From NCBI GenBank assembly GCA_021555075.1, contig JAKGBX010000001.1, positions 2,294,001-2,358,000 of the forward strand: a stretch of DNA of 64,000 bases, given 5' to 3'. Within the stretch, counting starts at the first letter, position 1; every line of letters starts with the position of its first letter. The notes under the pieces are model-generated. The model had not been told where the DNA came from. It was given only the letters and a program-made list of their open reading frames with translations, and ran no database searches. The position numbers and the translations under genes were made by a program. Shown here piece by piece: positions 36,203-45,462 of the stretch. Source of the DNA: Rhodobacteraceae bacterium LMO-JJ12. GTDB taxonomy: Bacteria > Pseudomonadota > Alphaproteobacteria > Rhodobacterales > Rhodobacteraceae.

Positions 36203-36214
36203 CATCGCGGCCTT
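36183..36214. terminator. 13-bp hairpin spanning the arsJ stop codon
   Basis: CAAGGCCGCGATG (36183-36195) pairs perfectly with CATCGCGGCCTTG (36202-36214) around a 6-nt loop that includes part of the TAG. No long T-run follows. It sits between two convergent genes and probably ends both transcripts. Confidence 0.65.
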
Positions 36215-36273
36215 GATCTTGAATTTCTGGAGGGCAGGACCAAGAGGCCCTGCTCCCGTGGTATGGGCCTGTC

Positions 36274-39200
36274 TCAGACGAAGATGAAATCGTCCGTGGT
36301 CAGGTCAGCCGCGCTGACGCCGGTGACCTCGATCACATGACCTTCATAGGTCATGGTCACCCCAGTCGCAGTATTGGTGATGTTCAGAGCATCGACAAAG
36401 CCTTGCAGACCAGAGCTGGCGTTCTGCACACCAACCATGCGGAACATGTCGACACCATCTTCAAAGTCCATGACCTGATCGTATTCACCATTGGCGAAGT
36501 TTGTGAAGACAAAGACGTCTGCCCCCTCTCCACCCGTCATGATGTCATCACCGGAACCGGCGTTGATGGTATCCGCACCGTTGCCGCCGTCGATGATGTC
36601 AGCACCATTGCCACCGGCAATGAAGTCGTCTCCGGCTCCACCTTCAAGACTGTCAGCCCCTAAGCCGCCGCCGAGGCTGTCGTCTCCGTCACCCCCTCTG
36701 ACTGTGTCGGCGCCGTTGCCGCCTCCCAGGTTGTCATTGCCAACGCCGCCCTCGACGAGATCGGCACCGTCGCCGCCGCCCAGATCGTCGTTGCCTTCAC
36801 CACCAGACAAGACGTCGTCACCGCCACCGCCGCCGAGCGCGTCGTCGCCAGCGCCGCCGTTGACCGTGTCATCGCCCTGACCACCGCCGACGGTATCATC
36901 GCCGGCACCGCCGTCGATGCTGTCGTTGCCCAGACCGCCGCCAATGCTGTCGTCACCGCCAGCACCGTCGACCACATCATCACCGGCACCTGCCGCGATG
37001 TTGTCGTCACCGTCGCCACCAGTAATGACATCATTGCCATCCTGACCCGAGATGGTGTCACCATAAGGGCTGGTACTGTCCAGAATGTCATCACCGCTTG
37101 TGCCGATGATCACGTCCCCAGTGACGTCTGCCCCAACAGTCACCATTGCCGGTGCCAGTTCCTCAAGTGTTCCCTGACCATCGACAAAGCTGACCAGCAC
37201 CGAGATCTCTGCCGCATCGTCGGCGGCGTCCACATCATAGGTCGCTCCGGTCGCACCTGCGATATCAACCCCGTCACGCTGCCACTGATAGATGAAGGTT
37301 CCCAGCCCATTGGCATCTGCAACCGCAGATGTGTCCGCACTCAGCGTCTCGCCGATTTCGGCAGAACCGGTGATCATAACCGCACCCGTCGCCGGTGTGT
37401 TCTGGAACGCACCGTTGTTAGTCAGGGTCACGGTTCCGTCGGCATAGCTCTGTGTGAATACCGAACCGTCCCCCTGATAGAAGAACGTCGCCTCGGCAGT
37501 ACCGTCGCCGTTGACATCGACGGTTATGACACCGTCCTCGGCCTCCACGACCGAAGTCTCGTTCAGACCGGTGATCTGGATTTCATCGTCGGCATCAATA
37601 CCCGTCAACGTATCGTTATCCAGTTCAGCCGCTGATCCACGAATGGTGTCGACACCTTCATAGTCAAACACCCAGTCCGAACCGGTTCCAGGCATGTAAA
37701 GGTCGTTGCCCAACCAACCGAAGAGATGATCATCGCCTTCACCGCCGATAAGCGTGTCATCGACAAGGCCACCTCGGATGGTGTCATTACCACCTCCCCC
37801 GTCCAGCCGGACCGCAAGCAGCGCATCATACGGGCCCTCGAGGAATTCACTCCGGCTGTCACGGTCGAGAGAGATTTCGATGGTGCCGTTGTCATTCGGC
37901 CCTGCCACCATTTCGAACCGCCCATCGAATTCATCAACGTAGAAATGGCTGTCGAAAGTGCCGTCACCGTCTTCATCAATACGGACTGTCGCATACCCGA
38001 GCGGATAGTCATCGTTGTCATAGTAGCTGTCGTCATCAACCTCCTGCTCGATTTCTACAACGGCATCCTGACCAAGATCCGTGATCATGATCAGGTCAAA
38101 CAGACTCATCCCTTCGATTTCGTCTTCATGCAGCCCTGCAGCAGATCCGCTGACGGTGTCATTGCCTTCGCTCAGGAAGATATCGTCAGCCTGACCACCC
38201 GGCAGCAACAGGTCGTTGCCAGCGCCGTCATATAGGGTGTCCCTACCGGTGCCGCCCTGCAGGATATCGTTACCATCACCACCGCGAAGAAGATCATTGT
38301 CTTCGCCGCCTACCAGCGAGTCGTTGCCAGCACCGCCATCGAGCGTGTCATTATCATCGCCCCCGATCAGGGTGTCACTGCCCCCAAAGCCAAGCAGTTC
38401 GTCGTTTCCGTCCATACCGTCAATCTGGTCATTGCCGCTGGTACCCAGGGCATAGTTGTCGGCATTGCTGGTGAGGGACCTGTCGATTTGCAGAACCGCC
38501 GATGTGCCGTCCGCGCTGCGGACCTCGCCAAGGATGCCGTTACTGCCATAAAGCTCGAACGAAGCGTCGATCTCGCCATCACCGTCGAGATCAATCTCGA
38601 CCACGTCTTCAAGATCGTTATGGGTGATGACGGAATCGGCTGTCAGACCCGAAAGTTCAATCCGGTCATCATCGTTGAACGAGTCGATCTGATCGCCATC
38701 CAACTCGTCCACGCTGCCCTGAACGACATCGTCACCGTTACCCAGATTGACCCGGTCGTTGCCGGTGCCCGAGTTGACGGTGTCGTTGCCATCGCCGGCC
38801 ATCAGGGTGTCATCGCCATCGCCACCTGACAGCATATCGTTGTCTTCGCCACCTTCAATGTAGTCATCTCCGGCACCACCGTTCAGAACATCGTTGTCAT
38901 CTCCACCATAAAGGGCGTCGTTGCCATCTCCGCCATCCAGAACGTCGGCCCCGTCTTCACCACTGAGCCAGTCGTTGCCGTCGCCACCCATGACCGTGTC
39001 GTCACCAAACCCGGCTTCGACATTGTCATTGCCGCCCATCGCGTCGATGGTATCTGCCTGATCCGTGCCTTCGACATCATAGTCAGACAAATCGCTCGTG
39101 GCGATCGGATCAGCGACCAGAGATACGGTGGTTCCGTCCAGTGTGGCCATCATGTTTTGGTCGGAATAGACCGTAAAGCGCGCATCCACGGTGCCGTCAC

Positions 39201-41745
39201 CATCAACATCGATGGTCACTTCGCTGTTTTCGCGATCGTGGGTCACAACCGAATCTGCGGACAACCCAGTGATCTGGATTTCGTCGCCGCGATTAAACCA
39301 GTTGATCGTGTCACCGTTCAGATCGTCAGCAGATCCGCTGAACAGATCGTCACCGCTGCCACCATCCAGTGTATCGCGCCCAGCGCCCCCCATCAGGGTG
39401 TCGTCGCCATTTTCACCATAAAGCATATCTCTGCCGCTTCCACCCGACAGCATATCATGGTTGTCGCCACCGTAGATGGTGTCATTGCCGTCACCGCCGG
39501 TCAGGGTGTCGTTACCGCTGTCGCCATCAAGCCGGTCGTTGCCGTCACCGCCGTCGACCTCATCGTTACCGTCGCCGCCGGAAATGTTGTCATTGCCATC
39601 ACCGCCGCTCAAGGTATCGTTGCCGCTTTCACCATAGAGCTGGTCAGACCCGTCTCCGCCGGAAATGTCGTCATCGCCATCGCCGCCGTCAATCGCATCG
39701 TCTCCGCCCATGGCATCGATCACGTCGTCACCATTGGTGCCTTCAACGTACTCGTCTTCGTCGCTGGTCAGGCTCCGATCGACCATCAGGGTCACCGTGG
39801 TACCATCAGCCCCGAGAGTCGCGCCAAGATTGCCTTGATCGGTGCTTACCATGAAGGAGGCATCGACCGTGCCGTCGCCATCGCTGTCGATGTTGACCAT
39901 TCCGGTTTCACGGTCATGGGTCACAACCGAATCCGCGGACAGGCCCGTTATGACGATCTTGTCCTGATCCTCGACATAAGTGATCTCGTCACCGTCCAGA
40001 TCTGCGGCCGACCCCATATAAGTGTCCGCGCCGGAGCCACCATCGAGGGTGTCTTCGCCAGCACCGCCCATCAGGGTGTCTTCGCCACTGGAACCGCTCA
40101 GGTAGTCATCACCGGCACCACCCGACATATTGTCATCGCCATTGTTGCCATAGAGCGTGTCATCACCGGCATCGCCCGACAGCATATCATCGCCATTGCC
40201 GCCATAGAGCGTGTCGTCTCCAGCACCGCCCGACGCAGTATCATCCCCGTCGCCGCCAGTGAGAGTGTCGTTGCCATCGCCACCGTTCAGGACATCATCT
40301 CCGCTACCACCGTCAGCATAGTCGTTACCGACACCGCCGCTCAGAACATCGTCACCTTCACCGCCATAGAGTTCGTCATTGCCTTCACCGCCGTCTACGG
40401 TGTCATCACCCTCTTCTGCATAGATGTCATCATTCCCACCCATGCCGTCGAAAGTATCGTCAGCATCTGTGCCAACAACATAGTCGTTGTTCTCGCTGGT
40501 CAGGGTGCGGTCGATTTTCAGCGTGATGGTGGTACCGTCAAGGGTTGGTGCCAGTATGCCATCCGCTTGTGCGGTAAAGCTGTAATCCACGGTTCCATCG
40601 CCATCGCTGTCGATTTCGACCAGCCCGGTCGAAGAATCGTATGTCACCACGGCATCTGCAGACATGCCCGTGATGTGGATCTCATCATCGTCATCCATGC
40701 CCTGAATCAGATCTCCGTCCAGCTCTGAAGCCGACCCCATGAAGACGTTAGCGCCGTTATAGTCGCTCATCTGATCGACACCGGCTCCACCCATCAGGGT
40801 GTCATCGCCAGACCCGCCATTAAGGTAGTCATCACCGGCACCGCCCGACAGCATATCGTCGCCATTTTCGGCATAGAGACTGTCATCGCCATCGCCGCCG
40901 TTCAGTGCGTCATCGCCTTCGCCGCCGTAAAGAACATCGGCTCCGGCATCGCCATTCAACACATCGTCGCCGTTGTCGCCGTATAGACTGTCGTTGCCAG
41001 CACCGCCATTCAGACTGTCATCGCCATCGCCGCCTGCGAGATAATCATCATCGTCGCCACCGTTCAGAACATCATCGCCGTCGCCGCCGTAAAGAGCGTC
41101 GAATCCGGCACTGCCATCCAGGCTGTCATCGCCGCCGAGGCCATACATGGTATCATTGCCTGCCAATCCGTCGAGGGTATCATTACCCTCGTCACCCCGG
41201 ACATTGTAATCATCGCCTGTTGTCGTGATGCTGGAGTCTGCCGTCAGAACGCCGGTCGATGTGCCGTCAAAAGCATAGGAAAAATGCTGAATCCCGTCGC
41301 CATAGAGAGCGAAACTGTAGTCGACTGTGCCGTCCCCGTCCACATCGACAGTGGTTGAAACCCCGGACCTTTCGACGACCGATGCCGCCGTTAGGCCGGT
41401 AATTTCAAGGCGATCGTCCTCATCAAGATAAAAAATGGTGCTACCGTCCAATTCGCTCGCGCTTCCGCGCACCACATCTGCACCGTTGCCGACACTCACA
41501 TATCCGCCACCGACGCCGGGCAACAACAGATCGTCGCCGTCGCCGCCATAAATATAGTCATAACCCGAACCACCATTGAGGGTATCGTTGCCTTGATTCC
41601 CATAAAGGGTGTCGCTGCCGTCCTCGCCCGTGATCAGGTCGTTGCCAAAGGTTCCCTCAAGGGAATCATCACCTGCGGTACCTGGTATGTTGGCTTGCTT
41701 AATGAGGCTCGGTGCAATTCTGCCGGTTTCAATATCTTTAGCCAT
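36274..41745 (-). CDS. Giant RTX (haemolysin-type Ca2+-binding) secreted protein with seven repeated modules
   Basis: An 1823-residue, very acidic protein without a Sec signal. Blocks of GGxGxDxxx nonapeptide repeats (Ca2+-binding parallel beta-rolls) fill most of it. They are interrupted by seven copies of a roughly 53-70 residue module beginning GSAxELDG at residues 94, 337, 578, 804, 1010, 1200 and 1370. Each module contains ITGLxxxSVV and an EF-hand-like DxDGDGTVD loop. An Ig-like adhesin domain (YQWQRDGVDIAGATGATY) lies at about 1453-1540, and a type I secretion-like end (ADVFVFTNF...DQVMDFEDGVDMFRM) at 1742-1823. No type I exporter genes are in the window. Likely a cell-surface or released adhesin/matrix protein; no enzymatic domain seen. 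Confidence 0.93.
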   Translation of the reverse strand: MAKDIETGRIAPSLIKQANIPGTAGDDSLEGTFGNDLITGEDGSDTLYGNQGNDTLNGGSGYDYIYGGDGDDLLLPGVGGGYVSVGNGADVVRGSASELDGSTIFYLDEDDRLEITGLTAASVVERSGVSTTVDVDGDGTVDYSFALYGDGIQHFSYAFDGTSTGVLTADSSITTTGDDYNVRGDEGNDTLDGLAGNDTMYGLGGDDSLDGSAGFDALYGGDGDDVLNGGDDDDYLAGGDGDDSLNGGAGNDSLYGDNGDDVLNGDAGADVLYGGEGDDALNGGDGDDSLYAENGDDMLSGGAGDDYLNGGSGDDTLMGGAGVDQMSDYNGANVFMGSASELDGDLIQGMDDDDEIHITGMSADAVVTYDSSTGLVEIDSDGDGTVDYSFTAQADGILAPTLDGTTITLKIDRTLTSENNDYVVGTDADDTFDGMGGNDDIYAEEGDDTVDGGEGNDELYGGEGDDVLSGGVGNDYADGGSGDDVLNGGDGNDTLTGGDGDDTASGGAGDDTLYGGNGDDMLSGDAGDDTLYGNNGDDNMSGGAGDDYLSGSSGEDTLMGGAGEDTLDGGSGADTYMGSAADLDGDEITYVEDQDKIVITGLSADSVVTHDRETGMVNIDSDGDGTVDASFMVSTDQGNLGATLGADGTTVTLMVDRSLTSDEDEYVEGTNGDDVIDAMGGDDAIDGGDGDDDISGGDGSDQLYGESGNDTLSGGDGNDNISGGDGNDEVDGGDGNDRLDGDSGNDTLTGGDGNDTIYGGDNHDMLSGGSGRDMLYGENGDDTLMGGAGRDTLDGGSGDDLFSGSADDLNGDTINWFNRGDEIQITGLSADSVVTHDRENSEVTIDVDGDGTVDARFTVYSDQNMMATLDGTTVSLVADPIATSDLSDYDVEGTDQADTIDAMGGNDNVEAGFGDDTVMGGDGNDWLSGEDGADVLDGGDGNDALYGGDDNDVLNGGAGDDYIEGGEDNDMLSGGDGDDTLMAGDGNDTVNSGTGNDRVNLGNGDDVVQGSVDELDGDQIDSFNDDDRIELSGLTADSVITHNDLEDVVEIDLDGDGEIDASFELYGSNGILGEVRSADGTSAVLQIDRSLTSNADNYALGTSGNDQIDGMDGNDELLGFGGSDTLIGGDDNDTLDGGAGNDSLVGGEDNDLLRGGDGNDILQGGTGRDTLYDGAGNDLLLPGGQADDIFLSEGNDTVSGSAAGLHEDEIEGMSLFDLIMITDLGQDAVVEIEQEVDDDSYYDNDDYPLGYATVRIDEDGDGTFDSHFYVDEFDGRFEMVAGPNDNGTIEISLDRDSRSEFLEGPYDALLAVRLDGGGGNDTIRGGLVDDTLIGGEGDDHLFGWLGNDLYMPGTGSDWVFDYEGVDTIRGSAAELDNDTLTGIDADDEIQITGLNETSVVEAEDGVITVDVNGDGTAEATFFYQGDGSVFTQSYADGTVTLTNNGAFQNTPATGAVMITGSAEIGETLSADTSAVADANGLGTFIYQWQRDGVDIAGATGATYDVDAADDAAEISVLVSFVDGQGTLEELAPAMVTVGADVTGDVIIGTSGDDILDSTSPYGDTISGQDGNDVITGGDGDDNIAAGAGDDVVDGAGGDDSIGGGLGNDSIDGGAGDDTVGGGQGDDTVNGGAGDDALGGGGGDDVLSGGEGNDDLGGGDGADLVEGGVGNDNLGGGNGADTVRGGDGDDSLGGGLGADSLEGGAGDDFIAGGNGADIIDGGNGADTINAGSGDDIMTGGEGADVFVFTNFANGEYDQVMDFEDGVDMFRMVGVQNASSGLQGFVDALNITNTATGVTMTYEGHVIEVTGVSAADLTTDDFIFV
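37483..41466 (-). repeat. Seven-copy inter-RTX module array
   Basis: Within the RTX gene, modules start at residues 94, 337, 578, 804, 1010, 1200 and 1370. Distances between starts are 243, 241, 226, 206, 190 and 170 residues, shrinking steadily towards the C-terminus because the RTX blocks between modules get shorter. Copies 2-4 are the most alike; copy 6 has a 14-17 residue Tyr/Asp-rich insertion (DDDSYYDNDDYPLGY). Confidence 0.85.
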
Positions 41746-42501
41746 GGGGGTTCTCCAAAAATGAGGTTCCGCTCAAAGGTGTATGATTAATTAGGACCTG
41801 CTTAACGAAACCGACTGTGAAAAAACGGCGCAATTGCCGGGAATGGAATGACGCGCGAAAAATGGCCTGCGCGAGGCGAAGATTAGTCAAGGTATATCCT
41901 TACGTCAATAAACTTTAAAATTGCCCGTCGGCATTTTCTCGTTGACAAGTGGCTATATTTTGTTGGCGTTTGTGAAAACAAATGTTGCAGTTTTACTACA
42001 TCGAATCACAAAATACCGCTGCTTTTGTGGTCAAAATAAGATGCAAAAAGCACAAATTACCTGTCCAACATTGCAGCACGGCAGAGCGCAACAACAGCCA
42101 TAAAGCCCCTGATTGGCAGCATTTTTTCACGGGACAATCGATCATCGCCGGTTCGGGCATCTGCGCAACTTCTGCACTGACCGAATGGTTAGCGGATAGC
42201 GGCTTCATCAAGCGCGAAATACTTGGGAAGATAAAGTTTCAGGCGCTTGGGAAGGGCACAAGAGCCCGCAACTTGTCCGAAAAGAAACGTCTCAACAACG
42301 CCCGCGCGGGGTGGATTGGCTACACAGCAGACGGTGTGGCCCCTGAGAAAAGGCACCATCTGCAATTGCGACTCTCTTAGCAAGAGGCCGAAATAAAGCT
42401 CACCCTGATTCAAGAAGATCAGGCATAGGTGTTGGTGAACGTTCCCCTTTCAGAAGGGATCGGCAGGCATGAAGGGCCAGCGTTGCAAGGTTGGAGCCTG
42501 T
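41746..42501. other. 756-bp gene-poor region upstream of the RTX gene
   Basis: Lower in GC than its surroundings, especially 41880-42060. It holds the likely RTX promoter (41880-41908, minus). Short frames exist on both strands (for example 41982-42380 plus and 42189-42413 minus), but none has a good ribosome site or a recognisable product. No complete insertion-sequence ends were found; 42100-42400 could be decayed coding sequence. Confidence 0.5.
41880..41908 (-). promoter_or_regulatory. Candidate promoter of the RTX gene
   Basis: On the minus strand, TTGACG (41903-41908) and TAATCT (41880-41885) are separated by 17 bp in AT-rich DNA, about 135 bp before the RTX start codon. The start itself has GGAG 9 bases upstream. 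Confidence 0.55.
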
Positions 42502-42903
42502 TCAGGATTTGATCGCCTGCCCGATATGCCGCCAGGCCACGACAGAGATGAGCGCCCAAACACCGGCACGCAATGACATCGCGCCGACGGTGCGCATCTC
42601 ATAAGCCCCGCCTTGCAATACGTGTGTGCCGAATGCCAGGAAGACCAGAACCGTAGCGCCAAAAATCCCTGTTGAGAGCCAAAGCGCCCAGCGACGCCCA
42701 AGAAACAGCCCGATACCCGCGAGAACATAGGCAAATCCGGCCAAGGTATTGAACCAGAGCACAAAAGGCACGGCGTTGCCGACTGCTGCGCGCGCTTCGA
42801 CGCCGCCAAACAGCGCCCGCCCGCCCGAAAACACGGTGAGCACGCCAAACAAGAGCGCCACAGCGGCAGCTATCAGCAGACCGGTTTTTCGATGTGTAGC
42901 CAT
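42502..42903 (-). CDS. Small four-TM membrane protein
   Basis: A 133-residue integral membrane protein with four hydrophobic segments (LLIAAAVALLFGVLTVF; FVLWFNTLAGFAYVLAGIGLFLG; WALWLSTGIFGATVLVFLAFG; AMSLRAGVWALISVVAW). I do not recognise a named family. It lies 39 bp downstream of phaC on the same strand and may be co-transcribed with it. Nothing links it directly to polymer synthesis. Confidence 0.75.
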   Translation of the reverse strand: MATHRKTGLLIAAAVALLFGVLTVFSGGRALFGGVEARAAVGNAVPFVLWFNTLAGFAYVLAGIGLFLGRRWALWLSTGIFGATVLVFLAFGTHVLQGGAYEMRTVGAMSLRAGVWALISVVAWRHIGQAIKS

Positions 42904-42942
42904 TGTCCCATCCTGTGTTTCGGCGCCGGGGCGCGCGCGCTT

Positions 42943-44865
42943 CTATTTTTGCATCACATACGTGCCGGGGGCATCGGCGAGCACCCTGTAGCCAGAGTCG
43001 ACATTTCCCATCTCTGGCGGCGAGGTCGGCTTGCCAGAATGCGCGTCCAACCATGCAACCCAGGCCTCCCACCACGATCCGTCCTGAATCTCGGTTTCGG
43101 CCGCCCAGGTTTCCGGATCGACATAGCGGTCCATTGCACGCTTGGAATTGATTTGAAACGAGCGGTGCTGGTGGCCCGGTTCCGAGACAATACCCGCGTT
43201 ATGACCGCCGCTTGTCAGCACGAAGGTTACATCGGTATCGCTGAAGGCGTGTATCTTGAAGACCGAATGCCACGGCGCGACGTGATCTTTCAGCGTCCCG
43301 ACCGCAAATACAGGCGCGCGAATATCGGTGATCGCGACCGGGCGTTCGTCAACCTCAAAGCGCCCTTCAGTAAGATCGTTGTTGAGGTAGAGCTTGTGCA
43401 GATATTCCGAGTGCATTGCATAAGGCATCCGTGTGCCGTCCGCATTCCATGCCATGAGATCGAACATCGGTTCACGTTCCCCCATCAAGTATTCCCGGAC
43501 TGCACGCGACCATACCAGATCATTGGAGCGCAGCATCTGGAAGGCCCCGCCCATCTGGGTGGTATCGAGATAACCCTGTTTCCACATGACACTGTCAAGA
43601 AAGGCAAGCTGGCTTTCGTTGATGAACAATTGCAGCTCGCCCGCCTCGCTGAAATCGACCTGACTGGCCAACAACGTCAAAGTGGCAAAGGGATCATCCT
43701 CGCCCCGTGCAATTGCTGCGGCAGCAATGGCCAGAAGGGTGCCCCCGAGACAATAGCCCATCGCGTGGACCTTCTGGTTCGGCACAATCGTCTGAACGGC
43801 TTCAAGCGCCGACATCACACCCAGTTGACGATAATCGTCCATCGTAAGATCGCGATCGTCTTCATCCGGGTTTTTCCACGAGATCATGAAGACGGTGTAG
43901 CCTTGTGCCACAAGATACCGCACCAGCGAATTTGTCTGCGAGAGATCAAGAATGTAGTATTTCATGATCCACGCCGGAACGATCATGATCGGCTCGGGGC
44001 GGGTCGTCTCGGTGGTCGGCGTGTATTGGATAAGCTCGATCAGGCGATTGCGATAAATCACCTTGCCGGGTGTCAGAGCGACCTTCTTGCCTGGCTGAAA
44101 CTCCTCTACCCCTTTGGGGGATTCCCCGGTCATCGCGTTTCGGGCATCTTCAAGGAAATACTGCATGCCCCGGATCAGGTTCTGCCCCGCCTCCTCGCGC
44201 GTCTTGCGCAGGATTTCAGGATTGGTGGGCAGAAAGTTCGACGGAGAATACATGTCGAGCATCTGACGTGTCAGGAATTGCAATTCGCGCTCATGCTGAG
44301 CCGTAACGCCGGGAACATCGGTAACGGCGATATGCCACCATTGTTGTTGCAGCAAGAACCCCTGATAGATCATGTTGAACGGCATGTTTCTCCATGCGTC
44401 GTCGCTGAAACGACTGTCTTGCGGCAATGGATCGATACAGGGCTTGGCTTCGCCCGGCGTGTCCGCACAATGCCCCGCAAAACGTGCCTGACGGCGGATC
44501 TTGTCGACGGCTTTCTCAACCAGCTGCAACTGCTTGCCCGGTGCTACGGCAATGTGCGTCGCCCAATCAAACCATGCTCCCATCAGCGCTGCAGGCGACA
44601 AGCCATGTGTAAAACGCGAAATTTCGCTTTGGGCAGTGCGGTCCATCACTTCATGGATTGATGTGGCGGGGCTGTCAGCTCGTGGTTTCTGGCCCGTTGG
44701 GCGTTTCAACTTGGCCCGTGACGAGGAGGTGGGCGCGTCTTCCTGAACGGCACTGACCAGCGAAAGCTTCTTGTCGGCGCCACCCTTTGTTGCCGCATTT
44801 CCTGACCGCTGGCGTTTGCTGACCTCTTGCAATGGGGATGTCCGGTTCTTGTCATTTCGATCCAT
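42943..44865 (-). CDS. phaC: Class I poly(3-hydroxyalkanoate) synthase
   Basis: A 640-residue cytosolic enzyme that polymerises (R)-3-hydroxyacyl-CoA into polyester granules. The lipase-like box G-Y-C-L-G-G carries the catalytic Cys372. The catalytic Asp lies in GTLKDHVAPWHS, and the His in LTSGGHNAGIVSEPGH. WKNPDEDDRDLTMDDY is a further family signature. The first 90 residues are a variable basic, Ser/Thr-rich extension that makes it longer than many class I synthases. The expected partners phaA, phaB, phaP and phaZ are not adjacent. Confidence 0.95.
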   Translation of the reverse strand: MDRNDKNRTSPLQEVSKRQRSGNAATKGGADKKLSLVSAVQEDAPTSSSRAKLKRPTGQKPRADSPATSIHEVMDRTAQSEISRFTHGLSPAALMGAWFDWATHIAVAPGKQLQLVEKAVDKIRRQARFAGHCADTPGEAKPCIDPLPQDSRFSDDAWRNMPFNMIYQGFLLQQQWWHIAVTDVPGVTAQHERELQFLTRQMLDMYSPSNFLPTNPEILRKTREEAGQNLIRGMQYFLEDARNAMTGESPKGVEEFQPGKKVALTPGKVIYRNRLIELIQYTPTTETTRPEPIMIVPAWIMKYYILDLSQTNSLVRYLVAQGYTVFMISWKNPDEDDRDLTMDDYRQLGVMSALEAVQTIVPNQKVHAMGYCLGGTLLAIAAAAIARGEDDPFATLTLLASQVDFSEAGELQLFINESQLAFLDSVMWKQGYLDTTQMGGAFQMLRSNDLVWSRAVREYLMGEREPMFDLMAWNADGTRMPYAMHSEYLHKLYLNNDLTEGRFEVDERPVAITDIRAPVFAVGTLKDHVAPWHSVFKIHAFSDTDVTFVLTSGGHNAGIVSEPGHQHRSFQINSKRAMDRYVDPETWAAETEIQDGSWWEAWVAWLDAHSGKPTSPPEMGNVDSGYRVLADAPGTYVMQK

Positions 44866-45045
44866 GACTTCTTTCCTTTGCTGAAAATCCGACGGGCTGG
44901 TTACCCATCAAATTGGTGAGCAGACACAGATATGCAAGCGCATTCACCTGCGCCTTATTGTCTTAGGGGCAGGCACGACTCCAGAAAGATGCGATCGACA
45001 TGTATCGTTCTCACGACGAACGATCTGCAGGTCCGACAGCGCACG

Positions 45046-45408
45046 CTATTGGTCGGTAATGACTTGCTGCGACGATCGTGTGCAGTAGACCGTTGCATTC
45101 GCTTCTGCCTTTGGCGAACAGGTCGCTTGATCGGCAAGAGGATGGATGTCGAAACTGCCATCGTTGGCGAGTTCCACCCGGTATCTGTGTGTTTCCTCTT
45201 CCGGGCTGGCACCATGTTCGAACGGCGTCAGGCGCAGGCTGGTTTCGCCACATTGCGAGACGACAATATCAATCCCCGCGCCGGCGAGTATACCAGCGAG
45301 GGTTTCACTGGTCTCCTGACAATCGACGAGGTTATCGGTTTCCACCAAAGTCAGGCGGTGTTCGCCATCGGTTGCAAGCGTAAGAATGAGAAGGGCTATT
45401 TCGATCAT
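45046..45408 (-). CDS. Small cysteine-containing protein downstream of the TonB receptor
   Basis: A 120-residue ORF with a short hydrophobic N-terminus (MIEIALLILTLAT) and four cysteines after it. Segments such as HRYRVELANDGSFDIHPLA and ATVYCTRSSQQV look like a structured periplasmic domain. It follows the TonB-dependent receptor in the same direction, beyond a terminator hairpin. The ribosome site is weak and the family unrecognised. Possibly a periplasmic accessory of the receptor. Confidence 0.55.
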   Translation of the reverse strand: MIEIALLILTLATDGEHRLTLVETDNLVDCQETSETLAGILAGAGIDIVVSQCGETSLRLTPFEHGASPEEETHRYRVELANDGSFDIHPLADQATCSPKAEANATVYCTRSSQQVITDQ

Positions 45409-45428
45409 CTGCTGTCGACTCCGGGTAA

Positions 45429-45456
45429 GAAAAAGGAGCGGCCTAAGCCGCCCCCA
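45429..45456 (-). terminator. Terminator after the TonB-dependent receptor
   Basis: On the minus strand GCGGC-TTAG-GCCGC, flanked by further G/C pairs, is followed by CTCCTTTTTC, only 6 bp beyond the receptor stop codon. Confidence 0.7.
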
Positions 45457-45462
45457 TAAAGA

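Noticed and set aside
39157-40728. 523-codon open frame on the plus strand inside the RTX gene
   Set aside because: It is the antisense of the repetitive RTX coding sequence; the biased GGxGxD codons keep the opposite frame open. The minus-strand reading gives perfect RTX repeats.
36274-41745. CRISPR-like short periodic repeats
   Set aside because: The period follows the 27-bp (9-codon) RTX unit within one uninterrupted reading frame; there are no constant repeats with unique spacers and no cas genes.
41982-42380. 132-codon frame in the gap upstream of the RTX gene
   Set aside because: No ribosome site and no recognisable product; the region may be decayed sequence.
42189-42413. 74-codon minus-strand frame as a transposase remnant
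   Set aside because: The product could not be matched to any transposase motif, and no inverted repeats or target duplication were found.
42892-44661. 589-codon open frame antisense to phaC
   Set aside because: The minus strand encodes a complete PHA synthase with its catalytic triad; the plus frame is a shadow.
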